From contig NZ_QPNC01000009.1 in the NCBI RefSeq assembly GCF_003386285.1, positions 62,001 to 126,000 on the forward strand: a DNA stretch of 64,000 bases, in the 5' to 3' direction. Each line of letters begins with the position of its first letter. Positions within the stretch are counted from its first letter, which is position 1. This stretch comes from Nocardiopsis sp. FIRDI 009 (GTDB lineage Bacteria > Actinomycetota > Actinomycetes > Streptosporangiales > Streptosporangiaceae). Under the pieces are notes generated by a model. That model was not told the DNA's origin and made no database searches. It saw only the letters and a list, made by a program, of their open reading frames with translations. Shown piece by piece: positions 1 through 8,650 of this stretch. Position numbers and translations under genes: made by a program.

Positions 1-2
1 AC

Positions 3-2246
3 CGCCTCCCCGACGTCGCCGACGCCGCCCGCCACGACTACGGCGGCTTCACCGTCGTCCTCGACCCCCGCAAGCTGCGCGCCTCCGGCCGGTGGGAACC
101 GGGGAGCTGGAAGGTCGAGCTGGTCGTGTTCAACCGGGGGCTCACCCGCCGCCGGATCGTCTCCGGGCCCGTGCCCGGACCGCCCGAGCGCCCCGGCTAC
201 CACCGGGTCGACACGGACGTGTGGGTCCGGCCGCAGTGGAACCAGGACCGCCAGCTGGTGGTCGCCGTCGAGCCGGCGCGCGCCCGGATCAGCGGCCACC
301 GCTTCGACGCCCGCCGCGGCGAGCTGGAACTGGAGGGCGAACCGCTCTCCACGACCGCCGCCCGGGCCGACCGCCTGCGCCTGGTCCGCGGCCCGGGAAC
401 GGCCGTGCTCACCTACCCCGTCACCGTCCGGGACGGGCGATTCACCGCCCGGGTCGGCGCCGACGACCTGTTCGACCGCGGCGTCAGCGAGTGCGGAGGC
501 GTCATCCGCCAGGAGGAGTGGGAGGCGTACCTGGTCGCACCGGACGGGGAGCCCGTCCCCATCGTCCTGCCCGACCAGGTGGCCACCACCGCCTACGCCG
601 CCGAGGACACGCACCGGGAACTGGCCGTGCAGCGGACGGCGACCGGTTACCTGAGACTGCGCGCCGGGCACGCCCGACCGATGGTCACCGCCGCCCGCTG
701 GGAGGGGCGCGACCTCGTCCTGGAGGGTGAGTTCAACGCCGACGCCGACCTGGGGCTGGTGGCCGAGGCGCGCGGCCGGGACGAGGAGCACGCGCTGCGG
801 GTGGAGCGGACCGGCTCCCGCTTCAGGGCGCTGTTCTCCCCGGCCGACATCGCCACGCTGTCGGGCACACTGTCGTTGCCCGCCGGGTCCTACCAACTGT
901 GGGGCCGGGTCACCGACGGCGGCCGCCCGGACCCCGAGCGGGGCGCCACGGACGTGGGGGTGGAGTTCACCGACGCCCTCATCGCCGACCTCCCGGCCCC
1001 GCTGGAGACACGGGAGCGCTCGTACACGCTGAGCTACCAGGGGCGGGGCATCCCCGTCCTACGGGTCGGCAGCGACCTGCGTCCGGCCGAGCGCGGCGCC
1101 TTCGCCCAGCGCGAGCTGCGCGAGACGTTCTACCCCGCCCAGCGGCGCGAGCCGATCACCGAGGGCATCCTCTTCGACGCCTACACCGGACGCCAGTGCT
1201 CCGACAGTCCGCGGAGTATCTACGCCGAGCTGCGCCGCCGTGAGCGGTGGGCGCGCTACCCGATGTCCTGGTTGGTCGCCGACGGGCAGGTGAGCCTGCC
1301 CGAGGACCTGGCCCCGGTACGGCTCCGGGGCCGCGAGTACTACCGGGCGCTCGCGCGCAGCCGCTACCTGGTGACCAACTCCCGTGAGCCCGCCTGGTTC
1401 CACCGCCGCCCCGACCAGGTCGTGGTGCAGACCTGGCACGGGTCGATGCTCAAGCGCATCGGCTTCGACGTGGAGAACGTTCGCGGGAAGTCGCGCGACT
1501 ACTTCGACAAGCTCGCGTGGGAGACCCGGCAGTGGGACTACCTCGTCTCGCCGAGCCCGTGGGCGACGCCGATCCTGCGCAGCGCGTTCCGGTTCGAGGG
1601 CGAGATCCTGGAGACCGGCTACCCGCGCAACGACATCTTCTTCTCGCCCGACCGGGAGCGGATCGCCGAGCGCACCCGCCGCCGCCTGGGCCTGCCCGAG
1701 GGCAGGCGGGTCGTGCTGTACGCGCCGACCTGGCGGGACGACAAGTACTACACGCGCGGCAAGCACAAGCTCGACCTGCACCTGGACCTGCGCCGGATGT
1801 ACGACAAGCTCGGCGGCGACCACGTGCTGATGGTGCGCCGCCACCCGCGCGTGGTGGACAGCGTGCCCGTCGTGGGGGAGGACTTCGTCTTCGACGTGTC
1901 GCTGTACCCGGAGGTCATGGAGCTGTTCCTGATCACCGACGTGCTCGTCACGGACTACTCGTCGATGATGTTCGACTTCGCCAACACCGGCCGTCCGATG
2001 CTCTTCTTCACCTACGACCTGGAGAGCTACCGGGACAACCTGCGCGGGTTCTACTTCGACTTCGAACAGACCGCCCCCGGGCCGCTGCTGACCGAGTCCG
2101 ACGAGGTCATCGGGGCGCTGCTGGACATCGACGAGGTCGCCGACCGGCACGGCGACGCCTACCGCGCCTTCGTCGACCGGTTCTGTCCGCTGGACGACGG
2201 CAACGCGGCCAAGCGCGTGGTCGACCGGGTGTTCGGCGGGTCCTGA
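3..2246 (+). CDS. CDP-glycerol glycerophosphotransferase family protein (5' end outside window)
   Basis: The frame is open from base 3 and the internal ATG at 126 is not the start, so the gene begins before the window. The last 400 residues carry the Glyphos_transf (TagB/TagF) signature: QTWHGSMLKRIG near 1428-1463, YAPTWRDD near 1719-1743, MVRRHP near 1830 and TDVLVTDYSSMMFDF near 1936-1980. These enzymes move glycerol-phosphate (or ribitol-phosphate) from a CDP donor to a teichoic acid chain at the inner face of the membrane. The preceding 300 residues are beta-rich and fit the accessory region seen in long actinobacterial TagF-like proteins, which often also have an N-terminal glycosyltransferase domain; that part cannot be seen here. 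The exact polymer is not inferable. A strong hairpin follows the stop. Confidence 0.9.
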   Translation, partial: RLPDVADAARHDYGGFTVVLDPRKLRASGRWEPGSWKVELVVFNRGLTRRRIVSGPVPGPPERPGYHRVDTDVWVRPQWNQDRQLVVAVEPARARISGHRFDARRGELELEGEPLSTTAARADRLRLVRGPGTAVLTYPVTVRDGRFTARVGADDLFDRGVSECGGVIRQEEWEAYLVAPDGEPVPIVLPDQVATTAYAAEDTHRELAVQRTATGYLRLRAGHARPMVTAARWEGRDLVLEGEFNADADLGLVAEARGRDEEHALRVERTGSRFRALFSPADIATLSGTLSLPAGSYQLWGRVTDGGRPDPERGATDVGVEFTDALIADLPAPLETRERSYTLSYQGRGIPVLRVGSDLRPAERGAFAQRELRETFYPAQRREPITEGILFDAYTGRQCSDSPRSIYAELRRRERWARYPMSWLVADGQVSLPEDLAPVRLRGREYYRALARSRYLVTNSREPAWFHRRPDQVVVQTWHGSMLKRIGFDVENVRGKSRDYFDKLAWETRQWDYLVSPSPWATPILRSAFRFEGEILETGYPRNDIFFSPDRERIAERTRRRLGLPEGRRVVLYAPTWRDDKYYTRGKHKLDLHLDLRRMYDKLGGDHVLMVRRHPRVVDSVPVVGEDFVFDVSLYPEVMELFLITDVLVTDYSSMMFDFANTGRPMLFFTYDLESYRDNLRGFYFDFEQTAPGPLLTESDEVIGALLDIDEVADRHGDAYRAFVDRFCPLDDGNAAKRVVDRVFGGS

Positions 2247-2252
2247 CGCGTC

Positions 2253-2282
2253 GGCGCCCCGGGCCCGCGCTCCCGGGGCGCC
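2253..2282 (+). terminator. intrinsic-type hairpin after glycerophosphotransferase gene
   Basis: Perfect 11-bp stem GGCGCCCCGGG / CCCGGGGCGCC with an 8-nt loop, starting 6 nt after the stop codon. There is no T-run, as is usual in high-G+C actinomycetes. Confidence 0.65.
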
Positions 2283-2336
2283 CGTGCGGCACGGGCCCCG
2301 GCGCGCGCTTCGGACCCCGTGCGGTTGAATGGTGGG

Positions 2337-2633
2337 GTGATCGTCATCACCCGATACTCCGTGCCCGAGGCCGACACCGAGACCTTCCAGACCGACGCCG
2401 CCACCGCCGTGGACGCGCTCGCGCGCCGCCCCGGGTTCCGGGGGCACCGGATCGGCCGCGCGGCCGACGACCCGTCGCTGTGGACCGTGGTCACCGAGTG
2501 GGACGGCGCGGGCTACTACCGACGGGCGCTGTCGGACTTCGACGTGAAGGTCAACGCGGTGCCGCTGCTCTCCCGAGCCATCGACGAACCGACCGCCTTC
2601 GAGATCCTGGCGGGCGGCGGAGCCGGGGGCTGA
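2337..2633 (+). CDS. ABM-fold (antibiotic biosynthesis monooxygenase-like) small protein
   Basis: About 98 residues, starting IVITRYSVPEADTETF with a later WTVVTEWDGAGYYRRALSDF. This is the dimeric alpha-beta barrel pattern of the ABM family, where a strand, a helix that packs beside the sheet, and an aromatic W/Y-rich strand recur. Members are heme-degrading enzymes, quinol monooxygenases or proteins without known activity, and no catalytic residue pattern is clear enough here to choose. GTG at 2337 is preferred because the family begins right before the first strand. GTG at 2319 would add six residues and is the alternative. It lies between the teichoic-acid gene and glyS with its own short leader. 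Confidence 0.7.
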   Translation: MIVITRYSVPEADTETFQTDAATAVDALARRPGFRGHRIGRAADDPSLWTVVTEWDGAGYYRRALSDFDVKVNAVPLLSRAIDEPTAFEILAGGGAGG

Positions 2634-2815
2634 GGCCCCTGACCACCGGTGCGTCGTCGGTTGATCCGTGCACGCCGGGCGGCCGTGTGCTCTAGGCTGG
2701 GAGAGCGGATCCGCGGGTGCCTCTCCCTGGTTTCACCGCGTGTTCCGCCCCACGATCAGTACCGATGTATCGCGCACCGCGATCCACCGACCGCCAGCCG
2801 GATGGAGAGTCACCC

Positions 2816-4204
2816 ATGGCCGCCAAGTCAGAGGCAATGGACGCACTGGTCAACCTCGCCAAGCGGCGAGGTCTGGTCTACCCCTCCAGCGAGATCTACG
2901 GAGGTCTGCGCGCCGCCTGGGACTACGGCCCCCTGGGTGTGGAGCTGAAGGCCAACGTCAAGCGCCAGTGGTGGCGTTCGATGGTGCAGGAGCGGGACGA
3001 CATCGTCGGCCTCGACTCCAGCGTCATCCTGGCCCGTGAGGTCTGGGAGGCCTCCGGCCACGTGAAGGCCTTCGTCGACCCGCTCACCGAGTGCCAGTCC
3101 TGCCACAAGCGCTTCCGCGCCGACCACCTCATCGAGGCCTACGAGGAGAAGCACGGCCGTGAGCCCGAGGACGGGCTGGCCTCGCTCGCCTGCCCGAACT
3201 GCGGCGCGAAGGCCTCCTTCACCGAGCCGCGCATGTTCAACGGCCTGCTGCGCACCCACCTGGGGCCGGTGCAGGACGACAAGGGCCTGGCCTACCTGCG
3301 CCCGGAGACCGCGCAGGGCATCTTCGTCAACTACAAGAACGTCGAGCAGAGCGCGCGGCGCAAGGTTCCGTTCGGCATCGGCCAGATCGGCAAGTCGTTC
3401 CGCAACGAGATCACCCCGGGCAACTTCATCTTCCGGACCCGCGAGTTCGAGCAGATGGAGATGGAGTTCTTCTGCAAGCCGGGCAGTGACGAGGAGTGGC
3501 ACCAGTACTGGATCGACACCCGCTTCCAGTGGTACGTCGACCTGGGCATCGCCAAGGACAACCTGCGGCTGTACGAGCACCCGCAGGAGAAGCTGTCCCA
3601 CTACTCCAAGCGCACCGTGGACGTGGAGTACCGCTTCAACTTCCAGGGCAGCGAGTGGGGTGAGCTGGAGGGTATCGCCAACCGGACCGACTACGACCTC
3701 AAGACGCACTCCGAGCACTCGGGTGTGGACCTGTCGTACTTCGACCAGGAGAACAACGAGCGGTACATCCCGTACGTCATCGAGCCCGCGGCCGGTGTCG
3801 ACCGGGCGGTGCTGACCTTCATGCTGGACGCCTACAACGTCGACGAGGCGCCCAACGCCAAGGGCAAGATGGAGAAGCGCGCCGTGATGAGGCTGGACCC
3901 GCGCCTGGCCCCGGTCAAGGCCGCGGTGCTGCCGCTGTCGCGCAACGCCGACCTGTCGCCGAAGGCGCGTGACCTGGCCGCCGCCCTGCGCAAGCGCTGG
4001 AACGTGGAGTTCGACGACGCGGGCGCGATCGGCCGCCGCTACCGCCGCCAGGACGAGATCGGCACCCCGTTCTGCGTCACGGTGGACTTCGACACCCTGG
4101 ACGACAACGCGGTGACCGTGCGCGAGCGCGACACCATGTCGCAGGAGCGGGTGTCCCTGGACCAGGTGGAGACCTACCTGTTCGAGCGCCTGCCGGGCTG
4201 CTGA
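2816..4204 (+). CDS. glyS: Glycyl-tRNA synthetase (alpha2 type)
   Basis: 462 residues, the usual length of the class II dimeric GlyRS of actinobacteria. The ATG at 2816 follows GGATGGAGAG; the frame continues further upstream but that extension is not protein-like. Seen: [23 protein letters not shown] at the N-terminus, an inserted zinc-type cysteine pair set (CQSCHKRF and CPNCGAK), class II motif 2 ([25 protein letters not shown]), motif 3 ([18 protein letters not shown]) and a C-terminal anticodon-binding domain ([14 protein letters not shown] onward). It charges tRNA-Gly. A likely -10 element TAGGCT lies at 2692-2697, giving a leader of about 110 nt. Confidence 0.97.
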   Translation: MAAKSEAMDALVNLAKRRGLVYPSSEIYGGLRAAWDYGPLGVELKANVKRQWWRSMVQERDDIVGLDSSVILAREVWEASGHVKAFVDPLTECQSCHKRFRADHLIEAYEEKHGREPEDGLASLACPNCGAKASFTEPRMFNGLLRTHLGPVQDDKGLAYLRPETAQGIFVNYKNVEQSARRKVPFGIGQIGKSFRNEITPGNFIFRTREFEQMEMEFFCKPGSDEEWHQYWIDTRFQWYVDLGIAKDNLRLYEHPQEKLSHYSKRTVDVEYRFNFQGSEWGELEGIANRTDYDLKTHSEHSGVDLSYFDQENNERYIPYVIEPAAGVDRAVLTFMLDAYNVDEAPNAKGKMEKRAVMRLDPRLAPVKAAVLPLSRNADLSPKARDLAAALRKRWNVEFDDAGAIGRRYRRQDEIGTPFCVTVDFDTLDDNAVTVRERDTMSQERVSLDQVETYLFERLPGC

Positions 4205-4226
4205 CCCGCCGCCACCTGAGTCAACG

Positions 4227-4261
4227 ACGGCCGCCCGTCCCCGTGTGGAGCGGGCGGCCGT
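4227..4261. terminator. bidirectional terminator between glyS and kinase gene
   Basis: Perfect 11-bp stem ACGGCCGCCCG / CGGGCGGCCGT with a 13-nt loop, lying between two convergent genes (glyS stop at 4204, kinase stop at 4296). Confidence 0.7.
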
Positions 4262-4295
4262 GTGCGTCGTGGGGGGAGGGGCCTCCGGGCGGGAC

Positions 4296-6476
4296 TCACG
4301 TGTTCCGGGAGAGGTTCGCCAGTTCCTCACGGGCACGTTCCAGCCGACGGATCTCCTTGAACAGCGAGCTGACGTCCGTTTTCGCGCGCTGCGTTCTCTC
4401 CTGGGGGTCGCTGATCCAGGGATAGGGGACCTCGACCCGACTGAGGATCTGCCTCGCCCTGGACCTCGCGGCGGACTCCACCCATGTCACGATCGAACCG
4501 TAGACGACGAAGGCCGCGAGCAGGCCCGGACCGATCCGGGGTGCCTCGTGAGAGGAGACTCCGGCCCAACCCACGATGGCGAAGGTTATCGCGGCGACGA
4601 TGAGGCCCCAGCCCCAGCTGTCATTCTCCGCCATCGTCCGGTTGGCCTTCACCTGCGCCTCCACGTAGGCGGTCAACCGCTTCCTCCTGGAGCTGCGTTC
4701 CTCATGTCCGGCGGTCAGGTTCCGGATGCCCCGGCACAGGACGCGGACCAGGAGGCCCTGAGCCACCCGCTCCGCTTGCGGGGTGTCGGCCGGGGGTAGG
4801 GGCGGCAGCGCGGCCCGCCACTCCTCGTCCAGGGACGCGCGGTCCTCGTCCACCAGCCCCCGCCACTCGTCGACGGTGAGGAGCGCGTGGACGAACGCCT
4901 CTTTCTGCGCCTTGAAGCCGGACTTCCCGACGTTCTTGAGCCCGTTCTTCCCAGCCCACCGCAGGTAGGGAGCGCGCGCGGCGGTATAGGAGTCCATCGC
5001 GGCCCGGGCGTCGTCGAGGAGGCGCCGGTACTCGGCGCAGCCGCCCCCCGCCGGGCATCCGTGGTCGGGGTCCTGGCAGTCGTGCGCGGCCATGACGTCC
5101 AGGACCTCCCCCGGAACCTGGAGGATGTCGGGGGTGCCGTCCAGGGGGTCGGGTGTCCGCCGCGCCCCCTCCCGCAGCGCGGACAGGCGCATGTCGAGCC
5201 CCCTGTACTCCGGAGGCAGGTCGGGGCGCGCTTGGGAGACGAACGAGAGGACCGCCGATGCGGGGTCCTTGGGCGGTTTCCGGAGCAGGCTTCGGTCGAC
5301 CAGGGTGTCCTCGAGGTCCTCGATGATCCAGTCGGCGAGGGCCGCCCGCTCGTCGGCGTCGCCGAACACCGCGGCCGCGGCGTCCTGGTCGGCCCGCATG
5401 GCTTCGGCGAGCTCGCCCACGCCGTGGTGGAGCCGACCGGCGAATCGGTACGGCGGAGATTTCGAGTCGGAGGGTCGTTTCGCCCTCCGCTTCCGCTCGG
5501 CCCCTTCTGCCCCTTCGGCCTCGGGCTCCTCCGGGGCGGGCGGCGGTGGTGGTTGCGTGCCCTGCATCCGGACCTGTCGCGTGTACGGGAGAGTCCGGGG
5601 AAGCGTCGCCTCCTCCTGTGCGAGATCCCGGGTGACCGCGGTGCTTCCCCGGGTGATCGCCGTGTCGACGTCCAGGTGGTCGGCGGTGGGCCCCAGCAGG
5701 GCGTTGAGTAACTGATGCGCGCTCGGGCGGTCCTCGGGGTTCTTCGCCAGGCATCGGGTCACCAGGCCGCGCAGCTCGTCGGGGACTCCCGCGCAGTCGG
5801 GCTCGTCCATCAGGATCCGCTTGATGACGGCGGTCTGGCGGTCGCCGGAGAACGCCTGACGTCCGCTGGCCGCGTAGACGATGACCGCGCCCCAGGCGAA
5901 GACGTCGATGGCGGGGGTCAGGTGCGGGGCGTCGTCGAGCCGCTCGGGCGCCATGTAGTACAGGGTCCCGATCTTCGCCGTGGCGGTGAACCGGGCCGTC
6001 TCCTCGAAGGCCCGGGCGATCCCGAAGTCGATCACCCTCGGCCCGTCGGGGGCCATCATGATGTTCTCCGGTTTGAGGTCCCGGTGCACGATCCCGGCGC
6101 GGTGGATCGCGGTGAGCGCGGTCGCGGTGGAGACGGCCAGGCGTTGCAGGTCGGCTCCGGTGCGCGGTCCGTCGGTTCTGATCTCCTCCGCGAGCGTCCG
6201 GCCCTCGATGTACTCGCTGGCGATCCAGGGCTGGTCGGCGTGGGGGTCGGCGTCCAGGACCTGTGCCAGGCAGAAGGGGCTGATCCTGCGTGCGGCGTCC
6301 ACTTCCGCGGCGAACATCCGGGCGAAACGCGGATCGGCGTCGGAATCCACGTGGAGGAGTTTCACGGCCGCCAGGCCGCCGCCGGGCGCCTCCGCGAGGT
6401 GGACGGACCCGAAGCCGCCCCGGCCGATCTCCCTGAGCAGGCGGTATCCGCCGACTTCGGTACCCTCTGCGCTCAT
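4296..6476 (-). CDS. Membrane-associated Ser/Thr protein kinase
   Basis: 726 residues. Residues 11-270 are a Hanks-type kinase: glycine loop GRGGFGS (18-24), Lys39 in AAVKLL, HRDLKPEN with catalytic Asp133, DFG at 150-152 and the TLYYMAPE activation segment. A proline- and charge-rich linker follows, then a helical region not recognised, holding a Cys/His cluster (DCQDPDHGCPAGGGC) that could bind metal. Near the C-terminus are two hydrophobic stretches (WGWGLIVAAITFAIVGWAGV and IGPGLLAAFVVYGSIVTWV) predicted to span the membrane, then a basic, helical tail of about 65 residues. Unlike PknB, there are no PASTA repeats, and the membrane segments sit at the end rather than the middle. The gene stands alone and its targets are unknown. 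Confidence 0.9.
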   Translation of the reverse strand: MSAEGTEVGGYRLLREIGRGGFGSVHLAEAPGGGLAAVKLLHVDSDADPRFARMFAAEVDAARRISPFCLAQVLDADPHADQPWIASEYIEGRTLAEEIRTDGPRTGADLQRLAVSTATALTAIHRAGIVHRDLKPENIMMAPDGPRVIDFGIARAFEETARFTATAKIGTLYYMAPERLDDAPHLTPAIDVFAWGAVIVYAASGRQAFSGDRQTAVIKRILMDEPDCAGVPDELRGLVTRCLAKNPEDRPSAHQLLNALLGPTADHLDVDTAITRGSTAVTRDLAQEEATLPRTLPYTRQVRMQGTQPPPPPAPEEPEAEGAEGAERKRRAKRPSDSKSPPYRFAGRLHHGVGELAEAMRADQDAAAAVFGDADERAALADWIIEDLEDTLVDRSLLRKPPKDPASAVLSFVSQARPDLPPEYRGLDMRLSALREGARRTPDPLDGTPDILQVPGEVLDVMAAHDCQDPDHGCPAGGGCAEYRRLLDDARAAMDSYTAARAPYLRWAGKNGLKNVGKSGFKAQKEAFVHALLTVDEWRGLVDEDRASLDEEWRAALPPLPPADTPQAERVAQGLLVRVLCRGIRNLTAGHEERSSRRKRLTAYVEAQVKANRTMAENDSWGWGLIVAAITFAIVGWAGVSSHEAPRIGPGLLAAFVVYGSIVTWVESAARSRARQILSRVEVPYPWISDPQERTQRAKTDVSSLFKEIRRLERAREELANLSRNT

Positions 6477-6673
6477 ACCTCACCGTGCCTGGTTCGTTCG
6501 GGGGTCATCTGACGTGTATATCGCTGGGAATGCCCGTAGTGAAGGGGTTTCCGTGCGGACGGGACCCACAAGGCACGGAGGAGGGGCTCGGGTCGCCCCC
6601 CGAACCGCGTGACCGTGGTGATGGCGGGTTCGGAGCCGGTGGTGGAGCCGGTCGGAACAGAACGCGGAACGTT

Positions 6674-6711
6674 GGTCCTCGTGTGGGCCGGTCCCGGCCC
6701 ACACGAGGACC
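6674..6711 (-). terminator. strong hairpin downstream of marR-type gene
   Basis: Perfect 18-bp inverted repeat with arms GGTCCTCGTGTGGGCCGG (6674-6691) and its exact complement (6694-6711), 8 nt beyond the 3' end of the minus-strand MarR gene. It separates that gene from the promoter region of the kinase gene (6477-6673), in which nothing else was recognised. Confidence 0.75.
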
Positions 6712-6718
6712 GGCCTCG

Positions 6719-7201
6719 TCAGCGGGGCGGCCTGACCTCGCGCCTTCGGACGGCGGCGGTGCCGCCGAGTTCGTCGAGGAGATCGGCGAGCAGGGTGCGG
6801 ACGGTGTCCAGGGAGGCGGAGCCGAGGCGTTGCCGGAGCCGCTCCTCCAGGTCCGCCCGGGCGCGGCGGGCGGTGTCGACGGCCGCGTGGCCGCGGCGGG
6901 TCAGCCTGACCCGACGGATGCGGGCGTCGTCGGGATCCGGGACGCGTTCGGCGTATCCGAGCTGCTGGAGTTCGGCAATCGCCTTGGAGGCGCCCTGTTT
7001 GGTCATGCCGAGCTTCTCCGCCAGCTCCCCGACGGTGGGCTGGGCGTCGACGAGGTGCTGGAAGACGTAGCCGTGGGACACGCGCAGGTCGGCGAATCCG
7101 TGCGCGGCCAGCGCGTCCTGGACGGCGGAGGCCGCCGCGGATCCGACGAAGAGGGCGAGCGTGCCGGTGTCGAGGTCGTGCGGGTCGAGTGGTTCTGCCA
7201 T
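6719..7201 (-). CDS. MarR-family transcriptional regulator
   Basis: 160 residues from the ATG at 7201. The frame is open a further 75 nt, but that part covers the operator and is not protein-like. The core is a winged helix: VGELAEKLGMTKQGASKAIAELQQLGYAERVPDPDDARIRRVRLTRRGHAAV, with the recognition helix around TKQGASKAI and the wing DPDDARIRRVRLT. Flanking helices would form the dimer interface. MarR proteins usually repress their own and a divergent gene and let go on binding a small phenolic or other ligand, or on oxidation. The divergent neighbour encodes an NTF2-like protein and the intergenic region holds an exact palindrome, so this pair is probably a self-contained ligand-response unit. 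Confidence 0.9.
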   Translation of the reverse strand: MAEPLDPHDLDTGTLALFVGSAAASAVQDALAAHGFADLRVSHGYVFQHLVDAQPTVGELAEKLGMTKQGASKAIAELQQLGYAERVPDPDDARIRRVRLTRRGHAAVDTARRARADLEERLRQRLGSASLDTVRTLLADLLDELGGTAAVRRREVRPPR

Positions 7202-7219
7202 GAGTCCATTGTCTATTGA

Positions 7220-7245
7220 CAACCATAGTTGAGCAACTATGGTTG
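7220..7245. promoter_or_regulatory. MarR operator palindrome
   Basis: Perfect 11-bp arms CAACCATAGTT (7220-7230) and AACTATGGTTG (7235-7245) with the 4-nt spacer GAGC. It lies between the divergent MarR gene (start 7201) and the NTF2-like gene, in the position and size range of MarR operators. It overlaps the upstream candidate start of the NTF2-like gene (ATG 7239), which favours the ATG at 7251. Confidence 0.75.
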
Positions 7246-7250
7246 ACGAT

Positions 7251-7715
7251 ATGTCGAAGTTCGATGACCACCCCAATGTCAGAACGGCCGTCCGCTACCA
7301 CGAGGCGGTGTCCCGCTTCGCCGGGCCCGAGGAGCTCGCCTCGTTCCTCCACCCGGACCTGGTCCACACGCAACTGCCCAACACCCTTTTCCCTACCGGA
7401 ACCGTCCGCGACCTGTCGGAGGTCGTCGCCGCGTCGAAGCAGGGAGGTGAGATGCTCGCCCACCAGCACTTCGAGGTGACCGGCGCGGTCGCCTCGGGTG
7501 ACCGGGTCGCGCTGGAGGCCACCTGGTTCGGAACGCTGGCCGTGCCACTCGGTGGCCTGCCCGCGGGACACGTGTTGCGGGCCCACGTCGCGGCGTTCCT
7601 CGACTTCCGGGACGGGAGGATCGTCGCCCAGCGCAACTACGACTGCTACGAGCCCGTCCGTTCCGAGCCGCCGGGGGAGGGGGCGCGACCCGGGTCGGAG
7701 GCGGATCCGGCCTGA
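7251..7715 (+). CDS. NTF2-like / SnoaL-like small protein
   Basis: 154 residues beginning MSKFDDHPNVRTAVRYHEAVSRF. The cone-shaped NTF2/SnoaL fold is suggested by the N-terminal helix with repeated YHEAVSRFAGPEELASFLHPDL and by the late strands RVALEATWFGTLA...RAHVAAFLDFRDGRIVAQRNYDCYEP, the usual ending of this family. The fold serves enzymes (isomerases, cyclases, hydrolases) and ligand-binding proteins, so no reaction can be assigned. ATG 7239 would add four residues but lies in the operator. The gene is divergent from and probably repressed by the MarR regulator. A flavin-binding PPOX-like gene follows 17 nt downstream and may be co-transcribed. Confidence 0.75.
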   Translation: MSKFDDHPNVRTAVRYHEAVSRFAGPEELASFLHPDLVHTQLPNTLFPTGTVRDLSEVVAASKQGGEMLAHQHFEVTGAVASGDRVALEATWFGTLAVPLGGLPAGHVLRAHVAAFLDFRDGRIVAQRNYDCYEPVRSEPPGEGARPGSEADPA

Positions 7716-7732
7716 GTGGCAGACTCACCGCC

Positions 7733-8293
7733 ATGGGAAAGATCCACGACGCCATCGACGACCGACTCGCGCGGTTCCTCCTCGAACAGCCGGTGTTCTT
7801 CGTCGGCACCGCGCCGCTCGCCGGAGACGGTCACGTCAACGTCTCCCCCAAGGGGATGGACGGGACGTTCGCCGTGCTCGGTGAACACCGGGTGGCCTAC
7901 CTCGACTACACCGGATCCGGCGTCGAGACCATCGCCCACCTGCGGGAGAACGGTCGGATCGTACTGATGTTCTGCGCCTTCGACGGGCCGCCGAACATCG
8001 TCCGCCTCCACGGCACCGGCCGGGTCATCCTCACCGACGCCCCCGAGTTCGACGAGCTGCGCGCCCACTTCGCCAAGGAACGCACCCTCGGGCAGCGCGC
8101 GATCATCGTGGTCGACGTCCGGCGCATCTCCGACTCCTGCGGATTCTCCGTGCCCCTGATGGACGTGCGCGGCGACCGGGACCTGTTGGACCGCTACCAC
8201 GAACGCCGTGACCCCGGATACTTCGACGACTACTGGCTCACCCGCAACTCCACCAGCATCGACGACCTTCCGGGCCTTCCCATGACTCCCTGA
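7733..8293 (+). CDS. Pyridoxamine 5'-phosphate oxidase-related FMN-binding protein
   Basis: 186 residues. The split-barrel pattern is clear: LLEQPVFFVGTAPLAGDGHVNVSPKGMDGTFAVLGEHRVAYLDYTGSGVETIAHLRENGRIVLMFCAFDGPPNIVRLHGTGRVI. The SPKG segment, the GSGVET phosphate-contact loop and RLHGTGRV are typical of the PPOX-like group that binds FMN or F420. Known relatives are small flavin oxidoreductases and many are uncharacterised. It starts 17 nt after the NTF2-like gene, with a -10-like CAGACT 7 nt before the ATG that could give a separate leaderless transcript. Enzyme substrate cannot be told from sequence. Confidence 0.85.
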   Translation: MGKIHDAIDDRLARFLLEQPVFFVGTAPLAGDGHVNVSPKGMDGTFAVLGEHRVAYLDYTGSGVETIAHLRENGRIVLMFCAFDGPPNIVRLHGTGRVILTDAPEFDELRAHFAKERTLGQRAIIVVDVRRISDSCGFSVPLMDVRGDRDLLDRYHERRDPGYFDDYWLTRNSTSIDDLPGLPMTP

Positions 8294-8336
8294 GGGGCGG
8301 AACCGGCGGCGGAACAGGGTGCCGGACACGGCGAGA

Positions 8337-8368
8337 CGGCCGGACCCGGGGGGATTGGTTTCCGGCCG
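8337..8368 (+). terminator. putative terminator after PPOX-like gene
   Basis: 8-bp stem CGGCCGGA / TCCGGCCG with a 16-nt loop, 44 nt after the stop codon. Confidence 0.45.
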
Positions 8369-8597
8369 CCTCTTCGGTTCCCGGGCCGCACACGACCGCG
8401 AGATCCTGTTCTTAACCTAGCGGTAGGGGGTGCGCGGTACGCGGTCGTTTGGTGCGCGTTGTCCTACCGCGTAAGCGAATTGTGACGACGGGATCCGAGA
8501 TCGCCGACGAAGCGTTCCCGGTGTCGGGTGCCGGATTCCGCGCCGTCGTGCGGTCGGAACCTCGTCGGGGTCCAACTTCATACCTCGTTCTTCTATG

Positions 8598-8636
8598 CCT
8601 AGGTCTGCTAGGGTAACAACCCCTAGCGGAACTAGG
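8598..8636. promoter_or_regulatory. PadR operator (nested palindrome)
   Basis: Symmetric about base 8617: CCTAG (8598-8602), 4 nt, GCTAGGG (8607-8613), 7 nt, CCCTAGC (8621-8627), 4 nt, CTAGG (8632-8636). It ends 14 nt before the GTG of the PadR gene and probably mediates autorepression. Confidence 0.7.
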
Positions 8637-8650
8637 TATGGGAAGTACAC

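Larger units (their letters stand above)
8294..8650. other. intergenic region before padR-type gene
   Basis: 357 bp without a credible gene. It holds a stem (CGGCCGGA 8337-8344 / TCCGGCCG 8361-8368) that probably ends the PPOX transcript, a stretch with local lower G+C around 8405-8480, and a nested palindrome at 8598-8636 just before the PadR gene. Confidence 0.6.

Noticed and set aside
2816..4204. T-box or other riboswitch in the glyS leader
   Set aside because: The 110-nt leader has no T-box sequence or specifier stem.
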